Position numbers and translations under genes: made by a program
The notes under the pieces: model-generated
What the model was told of the DNA's origin: nothing
The model's database searches: none
The model's input: only the letters and a program-made list of their open reading frames with translations
In this document: positions 1 to 8,058 of the stretch, in pieces
Layout: each line of letters starts with the position of its first letter
Numbering within the stretch: position 1 is the first letter of the stretch
From: CAYZHV01 sp046541355
GTDB lineage: Bacteria; Spirochaetota; Spirochaetia; DSM-27196; Alkalispirochaetaceae
DNA: 52,324 nt
Direction: 5' to 3'
Assembly: GCA_046541355.1 (NCBI GenBank)
Contig: JBKHDM010000007.1
Location: 1 to 52,324, forward strand

Positions 1-27
1 CGCAACGGGATCTGGTACCAGGTCCCC

Positions 28-64
28 GGGCTGTCCGGATTCGTCCGGACAGCCCATCTTTTTG
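28..64 (+). terminator. Rho-independent terminator of an upstream gene
   Basis: A perfect 12-bp stem (28-39 with 44-55, GGGCTGTCCGGA against its complement) closes a TTCG tetraloop and is followed by a T-rich tract (ATCTTTTT). It would end a plus-strand transcript whose gene lies left of the window. Confidence 0.85.
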
Positions 65-284
65 CCCCGCCCCCACCTCCATTTACGTAACGATTCATGA
101 AGCATTGTGTAACGAAACGGAACAGCCACACGCCTGCCAGGCCCGGGAACGAGGAGAAACGAGAGGGAAACGTGGGATACCTAGCCTGGGTGGAAATCTC
201 AAGACATTACCAGAGCGTGAGTTAGCTCATATAGGCAGACAGAATAATAAGAAAACAAAACTGTATGCATGGGACGTCCTGGAT
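65..284. other. Non-coding stretch upstream of the first gene
   Basis: No convincing gene between the terminator and the first lipoprotein gene. A 63-codon frame at 105-296 has no ribosome binding site and a composition unlike the neighbouring genes. The part from about 205 to 270 is AT-richer than its surroundings, as expected for regulatory DNA upstream of the promoter at 285-299. Confidence 0.5.
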
Positions 285-299
285 TGGCACGAATAGTGC
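285..299 (+). promoter_or_regulatory. Candidate sigma-54 (-24/-12) promoter
   Basis: TGGCACGAATAGTGC matches the RpoN consensus TGGCAC-N5-TTGC at all but one position (GTGC for TTGC), and the essential GG and GC doublets are at the correct 10-bp spacing. Transcription would start near 311, just before the AGGAGG ribosome binding site and the ATG at 324. No activator gene is visible nearby, so this rests on sequence match only. Confidence 0.45.
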
Positions 300-323
300 T
301 TGGGGGGGGAGCAGGAGGAAACT

Positions 324-995
324 ATGAAGCTATTCAAGACTGCGATTCTGGCGTTGACAGTGGTGTCGGTGGCAAGTTGCGCAACCGTAGTAAAGAGAAC
401 CGCCGTTGACGCCCCTCTCGCTCAGGATCGGACCGTCGGCGTGGTAGTCCAGTCAGACCAGGACGGGACCTTCGTAAGCACCCTTAGAGCATCTCTACTC
501 GACCGGGGCTATCAGACACTGCTCTTAGCCGACGTCACAGGGGTACCCCAGGGTGCGCGCACCGAGGAGCAGTTCAGCACCCTCGAGGCGATTACCGCTC
601 AGATCGCAGAATCCGGCGAGGTTCAGATGCCCGCGGGCCAGTTCGACGCCTTCCTCGAGCGTACGAGCTTTGACGCCTCCGTCGCCTATCTCCAGTCCTA
701 CTCGGGGATGCTTACCTATCTGCGGGAGGAGCGGGGCGTGGACGTGCTTCTGGTAATCAACAACGAGCGCTCCCTCAGAGTTTGGGCGTACGCTTACGAC
801 ATGGAGGCCGACGGCATGCTCTTCTCATACTTTCTCTCGACCACGGCCAACAGCTTTGCCGAGGCGGTACCTCCTGTTTCGAACAATGACTCCGAGCGGT
901 GGATCAAACAGGTGCAGGGCAATCCGAGCAACAACGCCGATGCCCGGGCCCTCGACCTTGCCGAGGATATCGTAACAATCCTGTCCGGACAGTAG
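324..995 (+). CDS. Predicted lipoprotein, function unknown
   Basis: 223 aa. The N-terminus is a lipoprotein signal: a charged start (MKLFK), a hydrophobic stretch and the lipobox VASC at residues 16-19, giving a lipid-anchored Cys19. The start is the ATG at 324 behind GGAGGA; an upstream TTG in frame at 300 is less likely because it would overlap the promoter-like motif. The mature protein is about 200 aa with no motif I recognise. The next gene starts 13 bp after the stop with its own AGGAGG, so the two are probably one transcript. Location in the cell envelope is well supported; the role is unknown. Confidence 0.75.
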   Translation: MKLFKTAILALTVVSVASCATVVKRTAVDAPLAQDRTVGVVVQSDQDGTFVSTLRASLLDRGYQTLLLADVTGVPQGARTEEQFSTLEAITAQIAESGEVQMPAGQFDAFLERTSFDASVAYLQSYSGMLTYLREERGVDVLLVINNERSLRVWAYAYDMEADGMLFSYFLSTTANSFAEAVPPVSNNDSERWIKQVQGNPSNNADARALDLAEDIVTILSGQ

Positions 996-1008
996 GAGGT
1001 CTCACGCT

Positions 1009-1677
1009 ATGATAAACACACCTCTCAGGAGACCGATACTACTTCTTCTCGTGCTTCTCCTTCCCCTCGCCGGCCTCTGGGGACAGGCCGAAGAGGGAGA
1101 GGAAGAAGAGGATCAGGTGACGATATCCTGGGGCGAAAGAGAGGAGATGCCGGAGGAGGGAAGCGTCCTCGACGTCCTGCCTGGAGGAGGCTCGGAAGCC
1201 GAAGCCGGAGAGGAGGGGGTGCGAACGGGGATGGAGCTTCCAAACCTGCAGTACGCCGCAGGGATCAGCGCCGGCTCGGTCTTTACAACGACCGAAACCG
1301 AGAGCACCTCAAGCAGCGCATTCGCCGCATCCGGCCGGGTTCTCTACGCTCTAAAGACCCCGATTATCGGCAGCTCCTTTCGTAGCGGTACCGGTCAGCA
1401 GGTTGGAGCTCTGGTCGTGCTCTCCGGATCCTCCGATGTAACCTCGATACTCGGGGTGATCGAAAGCCGCTTCGAAAACGGCCTGTTCGGCTTCATCACC
1501 GGCTCCAGCGCCGGCCTCGGCGTGACGCGGGAGGGAGGATTTGCCGCTTCCCTCGGAACAAGGGTAACCGACCGGTTCATAGCGCAGGTTATCTACACCG
1601 TAAACTCCATCACAAACGACGCTGGGGAGACGGAACTGGACTTTGCCGCACTTTTCGGGGTCGAGTACGTCTTCTAG
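1009..1677 (+). CDS. Exported outer-membrane-like protein with acidic N-terminal segment
   Basis: 222 aa. A clear signal peptide (hydrophobic Leu run at residues 11-24, cleavage near LWGQA) is followed by a Glu-rich stretch (residues 27-70) and then about 150 residues with alternating small and aromatic residues ending in EYVF. A terminal Phe after beta-strand-like sequence is typical of small outer-membrane barrels. No family is recognised. AGGAGG lies 8 bp before the ATG, and the gene follows the lipoprotein by 13 bp, suggesting a two-gene envelope operon. The acidic segment fits an organism living in salt, but is not proof of it. Confidence 0.7.
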   Translation: MINTPLRRPILLLLVLLLPLAGLWGQAEEGEEEEDQVTISWGEREEMPEEGSVLDVLPGGGSEAEAGEEGVRTGMELPNLQYAAGISAGSVFTTTETESTSSSAFAASGRVLYALKTPIIGSSFRSGTGQQVGALVVLSGSSDVTSILGVIESRFENGLFGFITGSSAGLGVTREGGFAASLGTRVTDRFIAQVIYTVNSITNDAGETELDFAALFGVEYVF

Positions 1678-1724
1678 CAGGAGCGGCGGTTCGGATAAAC
1701 CTGAACACGCTGTTACGGCTCTAA

Positions 1725-1751
1725 CCGGGGGCCGGATGTTCCGGTCCCCGG
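1725..1751. terminator. Hairpin between convergent genes
   Basis: A 12-bp stem with one mismatch (1725-1736 with 1740-1751) and a TGT loop sits between the end of the exported-protein gene and the end of the EAL gene. There is no clear T tract on either side, so it is a likely but unproven bidirectional transcript end. Confidence 0.45.
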
Positions 1752-1760
1752 CGTTTCCAG

Positions 1761-3131
1761 CTACACGCTTCCGTCGAGCAATCCCTCGAGACGTTCGGTA
1801 ATTCGGGGGCGCCCGAAATAGTAACCCTGAAAGAAGTCGCACCCCTCGGAGAGGAGAACGTCGAACTGTTCCCGGGTCTCGACTCCCTCGGCGAGGACGC
1901 TCCCGCCGATCTCATGGGAAACCGAGATAATTGATCGCACGACGGCGCGACTGCTTTCACTCCCCGCGACGCCCTCGACAAACTCCCGGGCGATCTTGAT
2001 AGTGTCGATGGGCAGCTTATGGAGATAGCTAAACGATGAGAACCCGGTCCCGAAGTCGTCGATCATGAGCATGACGCCCTCGGCTTTCAACACCTCCAGG
2101 GTCCGGGTAGCGCTTTCCGGGTCGGCAACAATAACGCTCTCGGTTAGCTCAAACCGGAACCGACGGGGATCAGCGCCGGCAATTCTGATGAGCTCCACAG
2201 CCCTCACGGCAAAGTCAGGCTCCCGAAGTTGCATCGCCGAAACGTTCACCGTCACGATCGGCTCCCCATACTCGGTGCTCCTCCAGCCGGAGGCAATCGT
2301 TGCGACGTGGTAGATCGCCCAGAGTCCGAGAAGCTGAATGTGTCCGTACTGTTCAGCTATCGGAATGAACTCCCCCGGAGGCACCACCCCGAGGCTGCTG
2401 GTCTCCCAGCGCATAAGCGCCTCGACTCCGTGTAGACGCCCTGAGCGGTCGACGATGGGCTGAAAGGCGAGGGAAAAGTCGGAAAGCCCAGTCTGGATCG
2501 CCTCACCGATCGCCTGCTCGATTTCAAACTGTCGTCGACGCCGGAGACCCATTTCATGCTGGTAGACAGTTGCCCTCGCCTCCCGCTGTTCAACGATACC
2601 GAGGGCTATCTCTGCGTTGGTAAGCAGCTCTTCTACCGTTGAGCCGTGTTCGGGAAAAAGGGCGAAGCCGACGTTGCAACCCAACCGGATGTGGAACGGA
2701 CCATCCAAGACAGGGCGCTCTACCGTCTCTCTGATCGACTCGGCGAACCCCTCGAGGTCGGAGAGGACCGTCGGCTCCTGAAGAAACATCACATACTCAT
2801 CGGTTCGCCAGGACTGAAAGACCTGCCCCGGCGCCATTTCTGACAGTCGTTTTCCGACACTAAACAGGAGAGCCGCCACAAAGGAGCTGCTCATCGGCCT
2901 CTGCCGGTATCGGTCGTCGAGACGAATGATTGCCAGGGCAACCGCCTCCCCCGCATCAATCTTGGGGCACAGGACGCGCTCGAGGGCGCGACGAACGGGA
3001 AGGCCGGTTATCTGGTCAATTTCGAGAAGCTTGTTGAGCTGTTCGATGTGCTCCTGCGCCTGAGCGAGAAGGTGCTGACAACTTCCCTCGTTCACCGGCA
3101 TACTCGCTCCACTCTTTTCGGGCTCGTTCAA
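1761..3131 (-). CDS. Cyclic-di-GMP phosphodiesterase: degenerate GGDEF plus EAL domain
   Basis: 456 aa from the TTG start. An N-terminal helical segment is followed by a GGDEF-fold domain whose signature is degenerate (RTDEY in place of GGDEF), so it should not make c-di-GMP but may bind GTP as a regulator. The EAL domain looks catalytically competent: EALMRW, NVS, ELTES, IDDFG, the Lys in TIKIA, AEGVET and QGYYFGRP are all present; the residue after KI is Ala where Asp is usual. No membrane segment is seen, so it is a soluble enzyme predicted to hydrolyse c-di-GMP. The start is a TTG preceded at 7 bp by a perfect AAGGAGGA. The frame remains open upstream into the inverted-repeat element at 3257-3415, but that extension lacks a better start. 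Confidence 0.88.
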   Translation of the reverse strand: MNEPEKSGASMPVNEGSCQHLLAQAQEHIEQLNKLLEIDQITGLPVRRALERVLCPKIDAGEAVALAIIRLDDRYRQRPMSSSFVAALLFSVGKRLSEMAPGQVFQSWRTDEYVMFLQEPTVLSDLEGFAESIRETVERPVLDGPFHIRLGCNVGFALFPEHGSTVEELLTNAEIALGIVEQREARATVYQHEMGLRRRRQFEIEQAIGEAIQTGLSDFSLAFQPIVDRSGRLHGVEALMRWETSSLGVVPPGEFIPIAEQYGHIQLLGLWAIYHVATIASGWRSTEYGEPIVTVNVSAMQLREPDFAVRAVELIRIAGADPRRFRFELTESVIVADPESATRTLEVLKAEGVMLMIDDFGTGFSSFSYLHKLPIDTIKIAREFVEGVAGSESSRAVVRSIISVSHEIGGSVLAEGVETREQFDVLLSEGCDFFQGYYFGRPRITERLEGLLDGSV

Positions 3132-3138
3132 AACGGGG

Positions 3139-3146
3139 TCCTCCTT
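3139..3146 (-). promoter_or_regulatory. Ribosome binding site that fixes a TTG start
   Basis: AAGGAGGA on the minus strand, 7 nt before the TTG at 3131-3129. The competing ATG at 3161 has no comparable site, and the ATG at 3101 has only a GAGTGGAG-like site, so TTG is the best start for the EAL-domain gene. Confidence 0.65.
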
Positions 3147-3256
3147 ACTAATGTACACCATCACCCGGGGGCAGTGACACCGCGCAGACCAACCGGGGAT
3201 CGAGACCCGGCTCTCCTTATGGAACGCACGGCTGCAGAGGGTGGAACACCATTGGC

Positions 3257-3415
3257 TACTGTCCTCCACTCTGGGGATGCGTTTCATCTATCTCTTGACA
3301 GCAGCTCTACTTGGAACGAGGGAGCAACAAAAACCTCGCTACTCTATCCCTGCCGCTGCAACTCTTTGTGGCAGAACGGATAAGCTTGGATTCATCCCCA
3401 GAGTGGAGGACACTA
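3257..3415. mobile_element. MITE-like inverted-repeat element, copy 1 (159 bp)
   Basis: Terminal inverted repeats of 22 bp (3257-3278 and 3394-3415) match at 21 of 22 positions; this copy has CCACTCTGGGG at both ends where the other copies have CCACCCTGGGG. Both outer ends are TA, as expected if TA is duplicated on insertion. The interior has no gene. CTATCTCTTGACAG just inside the left repeat resembles the same position of copy 2, and TGGCAG-AACG near the right end resembles copies 2 and 4. It lies between the EAL gene and the chemoreceptor gene. Confidence 0.8.
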
Positions 3416-3540
3416 CAGCGCGAACTCCCGGTAGGAGAGACGATTGGAGAACTCGAGATTGGTGGCAGTACCGTCTACCTGGAGCCGGCAAGCCGGGCAA
3501 AGGCGCATTTCCCGCTGCCGGGGCTTGTCACCAGGCGGCG
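3416..3540. other. Intergenic DNA between the element and the chemoreceptor gene
   Basis: On the plus strand, one frame reads through here with protein-like composition (GELEIGGSTVYLEP) but has no start of its own and runs from the inverted-repeat element into the antisense of the chemoreceptor gene. It could be the remnant of a gene broken by the element, or chance. With 3132-3256, this 409-bp gap holds no gene I can support. Confidence 0.3.
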
Positions 3541-5517
3541 TCAGCTCGCCTCGAGACGCCCGATCGGGGACGTGGGGCTCTCCGGGGCGCCCTGGGTGTG
3601 GGTCTTCGGGGCGCCCTGGGTGGAACTCTCCGGGGCGCCCTGGGTGGAACTCTCCGGGGCGCCCTGGGTGTGGGTCTTCGGGGCGCCCTGGGCGGGGGGC
3701 TCCGCACCGTCCTGGGTGGGGCTCTCCGGGGCGTCCTCATCCTCGGATATGGTGAATTGCCGGGTAAACGCCTCGAGGGCGGCGATGTTCCTCTGGCTCC
3801 ATTCGGAGCGTGACTCCATCCGGCGCTGACTCTCCTCGACGAGGCGGGTCTCCTCGGAGATGCCGTGAAAGGTGGCGACGGTTTCCGAGAGGACCGCGGT
3901 GGTCGAGGCGAGGGTCTCCCGAGCGCTGTCGGTGGTTTCAGCGAGCCGGGAGGATCCTTCGATAAGGGCATTACTTATTGAAGTCAGCGGCGTGAGCTCC
4001 TCGGCGATGGTGCCACCGGAACGCTCGATCTCGAGGTTGTCCTGAAGTATTTCCCGCATCGCCTTGATGAGCTCATCTGTCTCGGCCGTGGTCCTTGCGA
4101 AGAGATCCCGGTTGTTTTCGCTCCACTGCCCGACACTTCGAAGGTTCTCCTCGAGGGCGCGGACGAGTCCCTCGATCTGCTGCGCCCCCTCGGAGGAGCG
4201 CCGGGAGAGGGCGCGCATCTCCTGGGCCACGACATTGAAGCCATGGCCCTCCTGCCCCCGGCTACTCACCCGAGCCGCTTCGATGCTGCTGTTTACCGCA
4301 AGAAGATGCGTCTGCTCCGCCACGTCCGCAATCAAATGATTTACCGCGAGGATTTGCCCGGCTCCCGCCTCCAGAGCACCGAGGGCAACGGAGAGCTGAT
4401 GCTGGGCGTTTCTGCTCTCCCGGAACTGAGAGTCCATCGCCTTCAGCCGCTCCATCCGTTCCGAGCCGAGGTTTCGGACGTGGTCGATTCTCAGGCCCAT
4501 CTCCTTAACCGTCGACTCCACCGTCAACACTGAACTTCGTTGCCGTTTCGCCTCATCCTCGAGAGATTCGGAGAGCTTCGACAGCTCCTCGAGCTCCCCT
4601 TTAAGGGTATCGACTCTTCTCATCAACTCGGTGAGCTCCTCATCGAGCGTCTCTACCTTTCCCCGGATTACCGTGGCGTGTCCGATGCCGAGCTCCACAT
4701 CCTCCGAGAGCTCTCGTTGAAGATCGCTACCCTCGGAAGAGATCGTCCTCACCCGTTTTATGAGCGTCTCGAGGCGAACACGTAGAGAGCGCTCGGTCTC
4801 CCGGAGAAGGGCGGAGAGCTCATCAGTTCTGCCCTCTCCCCCGGTCTCGAGACGGGTTGCAAAGTCGCCTTCGGCGAGGGCGGCAATACCCCGGGAGAGG
4901 TAGGTAAGGGGCCTGAGAAAGCGACTCACCACAGCGCCTCCGATGAGTAGAGAAACCGAGATCAGCACGGTTCCAAGAAGCGCGAGGCGGCGAAGCGCCC
5001 TCTGGAGCGGGGCGTAGAGCTCGCTTTCCGGCGCGGAGGCGGCGATTATCCACCCTGACTGGGGGTCGTAAACAAAGACTAAAAGCCGGTACTCACCTGC
5101 CTCGGAGCGGTAGCGGATGGTACGCTCCTGGGGAGAACCCCTGTAGCCGGCGAGAAGATACTCGGCGTATGGGGCAACCTGGGCGAGGCTCTCGCCTTCG
5201 AGCTCCTCCTCAGGGTGAATCACTATCTCGCCACTCCCGGCTCGAAGGGCGAAAAAGAACCCCTGGGACCCGAGTTGCTGCTCGAGAATCCGGCCACGGA
5301 GCTCGAGATAGGTGTGGCGGCGGTTCGGGTCGGCGACGGTCGTGGAGAAATAGAGATTCACCATCCTCTGAATTGAGCCGACCGCGTTCAGCGCCTCAGT
5401 CTCGACCCGTCGGGTTATCGTTTCCCGAAGGAGAACATAGAAGAGGGCGGAAAGGAAAAGCAGGCTCACAACCTGAAGAAAGAGAAAAAGAACGACAAAC
5501 CGACTACGAATACGCAT
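3541..5517 (-). CDS. Methyl-accepting chemotaxis protein
   Basis: 658 aa. Domain order: membrane helix (residues about 8-30), periplasmic sensor region of about 140 residues (PAS/Cache-like, with HPEEEL and WIIAASAPESEL), second membrane helix (about 180-200), HAMP (SRGIAALAEGDFATRLE), long coiled coil, and the signalling tip IADVAEQTHLLAVNSSIEAAR with GHGFNVVAQEMRALSRRS. The tip matches the CheA/CheW-binding hairpin of chemoreceptors. The C-terminus is unusual: an 8-residue repeat (TQGAPES type) encoded by a 24-bp tandem repeat, likely a flexible tail. The ATG is preceded by GAGGAG at 5 bp. The ligand cannot be told. No che genes lie in the window. Confidence 0.93.
   Translation of the reverse strand: MRIRSRFVVLFLFLQVVSLLFLSALFYVLLRETITRRVETEALNAVGSIQRMVNLYFSTTVADPNRRHTYLELRGRILEQQLGSQGFFFALRAGSGEIVIHPEEELEGESLAQVAPYAEYLLAGYRGSPQERTIRYRSEAGEYRLLVFVYDPQSGWIIAASAPESELYAPLQRALRRLALLGTVLISVSLLIGGAVVSRFLRPLTYLSRGIAALAEGDFATRLETGGEGRTDELSALLRETERSLRVRLETLIKRVRTISSEGSDLQRELSEDVELGIGHATVIRGKVETLDEELTELMRRVDTLKGELEELSKLSESLEDEAKRQRSSVLTVESTVKEMGLRIDHVRNLGSERMERLKAMDSQFRESRNAQHQLSVALGALEAGAGQILAVNHLIADVAEQTHLLAVNSSIEAARVSSRGQEGHGFNVVAQEMRALSRRSSEGAQQIEGLVRALEENLRSVGQWSENNRDLFARTTAETDELIKAMREILQDNLEIERSGGTIAEELTPLTSISNALIEGSSRLAETTDSARETLASTTAVLSETVATFHGISEETRLVEESQRRMESRSEWSQRNIAALEAFTRQFTISEDEDAPESPTQDGAEPPAQGAPKTHTQGAPESSTQGAPESSTQGAPKTHTQGAPESPTSPIGRLEAS
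3580..3747 (-). repeat. 24-bp tandem repeat in the chemoreceptor C-terminus
   Basis: Seven units of 24 bp, the first five nearly identical (core TCCGGGGCGCCCTGGGTG on the plus strand) and the last two diverged. The period is a multiple of three, so unit gain or loss keeps the frame; each unit encodes eight residues such as GAPESSTQ or GAPKTHTQ. Confidence 0.9.
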
Positions 5518-5672
5518 GACTACTCCTCGAACCAGGGCGAGTGTCGTGGAACTCTGTTAGGCCACGGTGAGAATCGACCGTCTAAGCTCTCCGAAGCTTT
5601 CTGAAGGCGGGAGAAAACAATGTCACTTCCAAACGCAAGGCTAACACTCTCCGTGTACGGTCCCGAATTGAG

Positions 5673-6047
5673 ATGGAAACCAACCCCTTTGTAGAGGCCC
5701 GCAGCGAGGGCGCAGGAGTGATACTCTATCCGACATCCGCCCTCGAGCAGTACAACGTCGACACGATCTGGCGCTTTATCACCGAGGAGATAGAAAGCGG
5801 TAAGCCGGAATGGGTAGTTCTCGACTGCAGCGCGGTCCCTTTCGTAGACAGCCGGGGTATCGGACTCTGTATAAGACTCGATCAGCGGCTACGGGAGCAA
5901 AACCGGCGACTCTACATCACCGAAATCAACAAGCACCTCCAGGACGCCTTCCGCTACACAAATCTCTTTACGCATTTCACCATCATTGAGAGCCTCTCGG
6001 AGGCGATCAGACAGGCTGAGTCAAGCTCGACGAGGAATATAGAATGA
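5673..6047 (+). CDS. STAS-domain protein (anti-sigma-factor antagonist type)
   Basis: 124 aa, the length of a single STAS domain. The core VVLDCSAVPFVDSRGIGLCIRLDQRL contains the conserved DS dipeptide (D-S-R-G-I-G) where SpoIIAA/RsbV proteins are phosphorylated. Such proteins bind a partner-switch kinase and release a target when dephosphorylated. The next gene starts at 6044 with an ATGA overlap, so the two are translationally coupled and probably interact. There is no strong ribosome binding site before the ATG. Divergent from the chemoreceptor gene, with 155 bp between. Confidence 0.85.
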   Translation: METNPFVEARSEGAGVILYPTSALEQYNVDTIWRFITEEIESGKPEWVVLDCSAVPFVDSRGIGLCIRLDQRLREQNRRLYITEINKHLQDAFRYTNLFTHFTIIESLSEAIRQAESSSTRNIE

Positions 6048-7219
6048 GAGGAAGCGCAGAGCAGCTACTCGACACCCCGCTGCGCCTTCCGGCGAGCTAT
6101 CTTCTGACTCGTCTGGGGGTCACCTACTGCAATCAGCGCAGCATTCCCCTGCGCGACATCGTTACCGAGGATCTTCGAAAGGGAAGCGGCTTTGCCTGGA
6201 AACAGGTGAATCTCGATTTCATTCAGAAATTGGTGACCTATGGACTGATTGATGAGATCGAGCTGCGCAGGAGCGAGTTTACCGCAAAACGGGAGGAGCT
6301 TCTTCGGCTCATCCGGGAGATCTGCTACGGAATGCTCCGCCGCCGTTACCGCTCCGCCCTCAACGCGAGTCTGCAGGAAGTGGAACAGGTAAGTCAGCTC
6401 ATGGCCCACCCGTCGATCAGCATTGACTCCAAGGGAGCTCGTAAGATCGACCCGGGTCTGATCACCCGGACCCTCGAAACCTACCGGGAGCAGATCGCCG
6501 AGCTGAGGGATTCGGTCTTCACCCGATCGTCGGACATTCTCCGGGGGGACACCGTCTTTCTCGAGGAGAAGGAACGGTTTCTCAAGCGGGTCCTCAGCAC
6601 GATCGACGAGGAGACCTGGTTCATCCTCTTTGTGGTCGACTATCGATCGGGAAAGGTGGAAGCTACCGAGGCTCTCCTGGAGACAACCCGGAGGTTTCTG
6701 AGGAGAACAACCATTGCCGAGTACGGCGCCTTAATCTTCAGCGAGCTGATAACGATCGCCGAACACGCCTTTCTCAAGAACCTTGCGGAGCGGGACGCGT
6801 ACATGAGAACCCACCCGGAGGCGCTCGAAAGCAGGCTTGCGGACCCGGAGTTTCGCAGCAAGCTCGCGGCCCGTGCGGAGCTCAGCGGCGAGCCGATGAC
6901 CGTGAGCTGCCGCTTTGAGGTCCACCCGTACTCTCCGGAGCACGAGAGCTCGGTCAAGATACGCATAAAGAACCGGGGCCTCATCGGTTACAAGAGCAGA
7001 AAGGATGTAACCGGGAAATCGGGGCGCCGACTGCGGCGGGAGAGTCTCTCCGATCTGATCGAGCAGGATACAGGCGGGGATCTCGGGGCAACCCTCCTCG
7101 GGTTGTACCTCGATGCTCTCACCGAGGCGGCTGAAGCGGAAGGCGCCCAGGTCTCCACCGAAGTGACCAGGGACGAGCGGGCGGACCAGACCGTTACGGA
7201 GCTGACCTTACGCCTCTGA
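6044..7219 (+). CDS. Unknown protein coupled to STAS; possible degenerate GHKL ATPase
   Basis: 391 aa, no membrane segment or signal peptide. The first about 200 residues are helical and unrecognised. The last about 170 have the outline of a histidine-kinase-type ATP-binding fold: SELITIAEHAFLKNL at about residues 232-246 sits where an N box (ExxxN) would be but has Ile for the key Asn; VKIRIKNRGLIG resembles the G1 strand with Asn for Asp; GDLGATLLGLYLDALTEAAEAEG resembles the final G box and helix. If correct, it is a pseudo-kinase or a very divergent partner of the STAS protein encoded just upstream with a 4-bp overlap. The resemblance is weak and unconfirmed. Confidence 0.6.
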   Translation: MRGSAEQLLDTPLRLPASYLLTRLGVTYCNQRSIPLRDIVTEDLRKGSGFAWKQVNLDFIQKLVTYGLIDEIELRRSEFTAKREELLRLIREICYGMLRRRYRSALNASLQEVEQVSQLMAHPSISIDSKGARKIDPGLITRTLETYREQIAELRDSVFTRSSDILRGDTVFLEEKERFLKRVLSTIDEETWFILFVVDYRSGKVEATEALLETTRRFLRRTTIAEYGALIFSELITIAEHAFLKNLAERDAYMRTHPEALESRLADPEFRSKLAARAELSGEPMTVSCRFEVHPYSPEHESSVKIRIKNRGLIGYKSRKDVTGKSGRRLRRESLSDLIEQDTGGDLGATLLGLYLDALTEAAEAEGAQVSTEVTRDERADQTVTELTLRL

Positions 7220-7229
7220 GCAAAGGCTC

Positions 7230-7718
7230 TCAGGCGTAGATGTTAACCCGCCTGCCGAGCCCCGGGTCCCGCGGGAGGGGCGGTAGTTGATCGAGGCGGT
7301 AGAGGGCGCTCAGGGTCGCAGGGGTTTGACCGCCGCGGCGGTTGTGAGCCCGGGAACTATCCTCTGCGAGGGCAGGATTCACTCCCGGGGATAGGCCCGG
7401 GGATTGCCGTGGCCCCGACGCGCCGGAGCCCGTGCCGGGAGGCCGCCGGTCCGGATATGAGCGCACCGGAGCGTAGACAAACTCAGGTCCCAGCCCTTCG
7501 TCCCGAGTTTCGCTGGTAGAAAGACGGTAACGGGGGATGATGGGCTGAAAAAACGCCCGACGCACCGGCGTCACCGGGTCGACCTGATCGTTCGCCCCGC
7601 CGTAGAGGGGATAAAAGTTGGTCAGTACCGGCCGGGTTCCAGGCGGCGGGAGCCGACGCCCAGCAACAGCCGAGCCTTGCTCTACCATAGCAGGTAAAAG
7701 ATACTTCCTTTTGCACAA
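7230..7718 (-). CDS. Doubtful proline-rich small protein
   Basis: A frame of up to 162 codons (TTG at 7718, or ATG at 7688) convergent with the previous gene. The product is rich in Pro, Arg and Gly, with no hydrophobic core or recognised motif, and ends in GLGRRVNIYA. No convincing ribosome binding site precedes either start. It may be a real disordered protein or a chance frame in GC-rich DNA. Confidence 0.35.
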   Translation of the reverse strand: MCKRKYLLPAMVEQGSAVAGRRLPPPGTRPVLTNFYPLYGGANDQVDPVTPVRRAFFQPIIPRYRLSTSETRDEGLGPEFVYAPVRSYPDRRPPGTGSGASGPRQSPGLSPGVNPALAEDSSRAHNRRGGQTPATLSALYRLDQLPPLPRDPGLGRRVNIYA

Positions 7719-8058
7719 AAGCGGCAGCCTCAGCCGGTCACGCCGACACTATCTCCCTGCCTCCGGTATGGACTCCACCGGATCGCGCTGCCGCCGGTGG
7801 TTGCAGAGACCGTGCCGGGCAAGGATCACCACCCGCCGGGCGGTGGTAGCCGGCAAACCGTGGAGCTGACGTTCACCTGCCCGGATGCTTCTACCGGGAG
7901 TAAGCGCGTTTCCCACGCTCCTCAGGTCGATCGCCCTTTTGGAGACGTAGGAGAGGGTGAAGGAGAGTGAATCGTTTCGCCATCGAGCTATTTCTGAGAA
8001 AAAAAGGTCTAAACTCTTTCTTGCTCTGTCACGGTTGGTGGAGTAGCATAGGAGCGCC
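7719..8058. other. Gene-poor stretch upstream of the pyrophosphatase
   Basis: About 340 bp with no frame that looks coding on either strand. It must hold the promoter of the pyrophosphatase gene, but I see no convincing -35/-10 pair; the segment from about 7980 to 8020 is locally AT-rich (GAGAAAAAAAGG). Confidence 0.5.

Noticed and set aside
105..296. 63-codon frame before the first lipoprotein
   Set aside because: No ribosome binding site, no protein-like pattern, and it overlaps the candidate sigma-54 promoter.
3580..3747. CRISPR array
   Set aside because: The 24-bp units are directly contiguous with no spacers and are translated in frame within the chemoreceptor.
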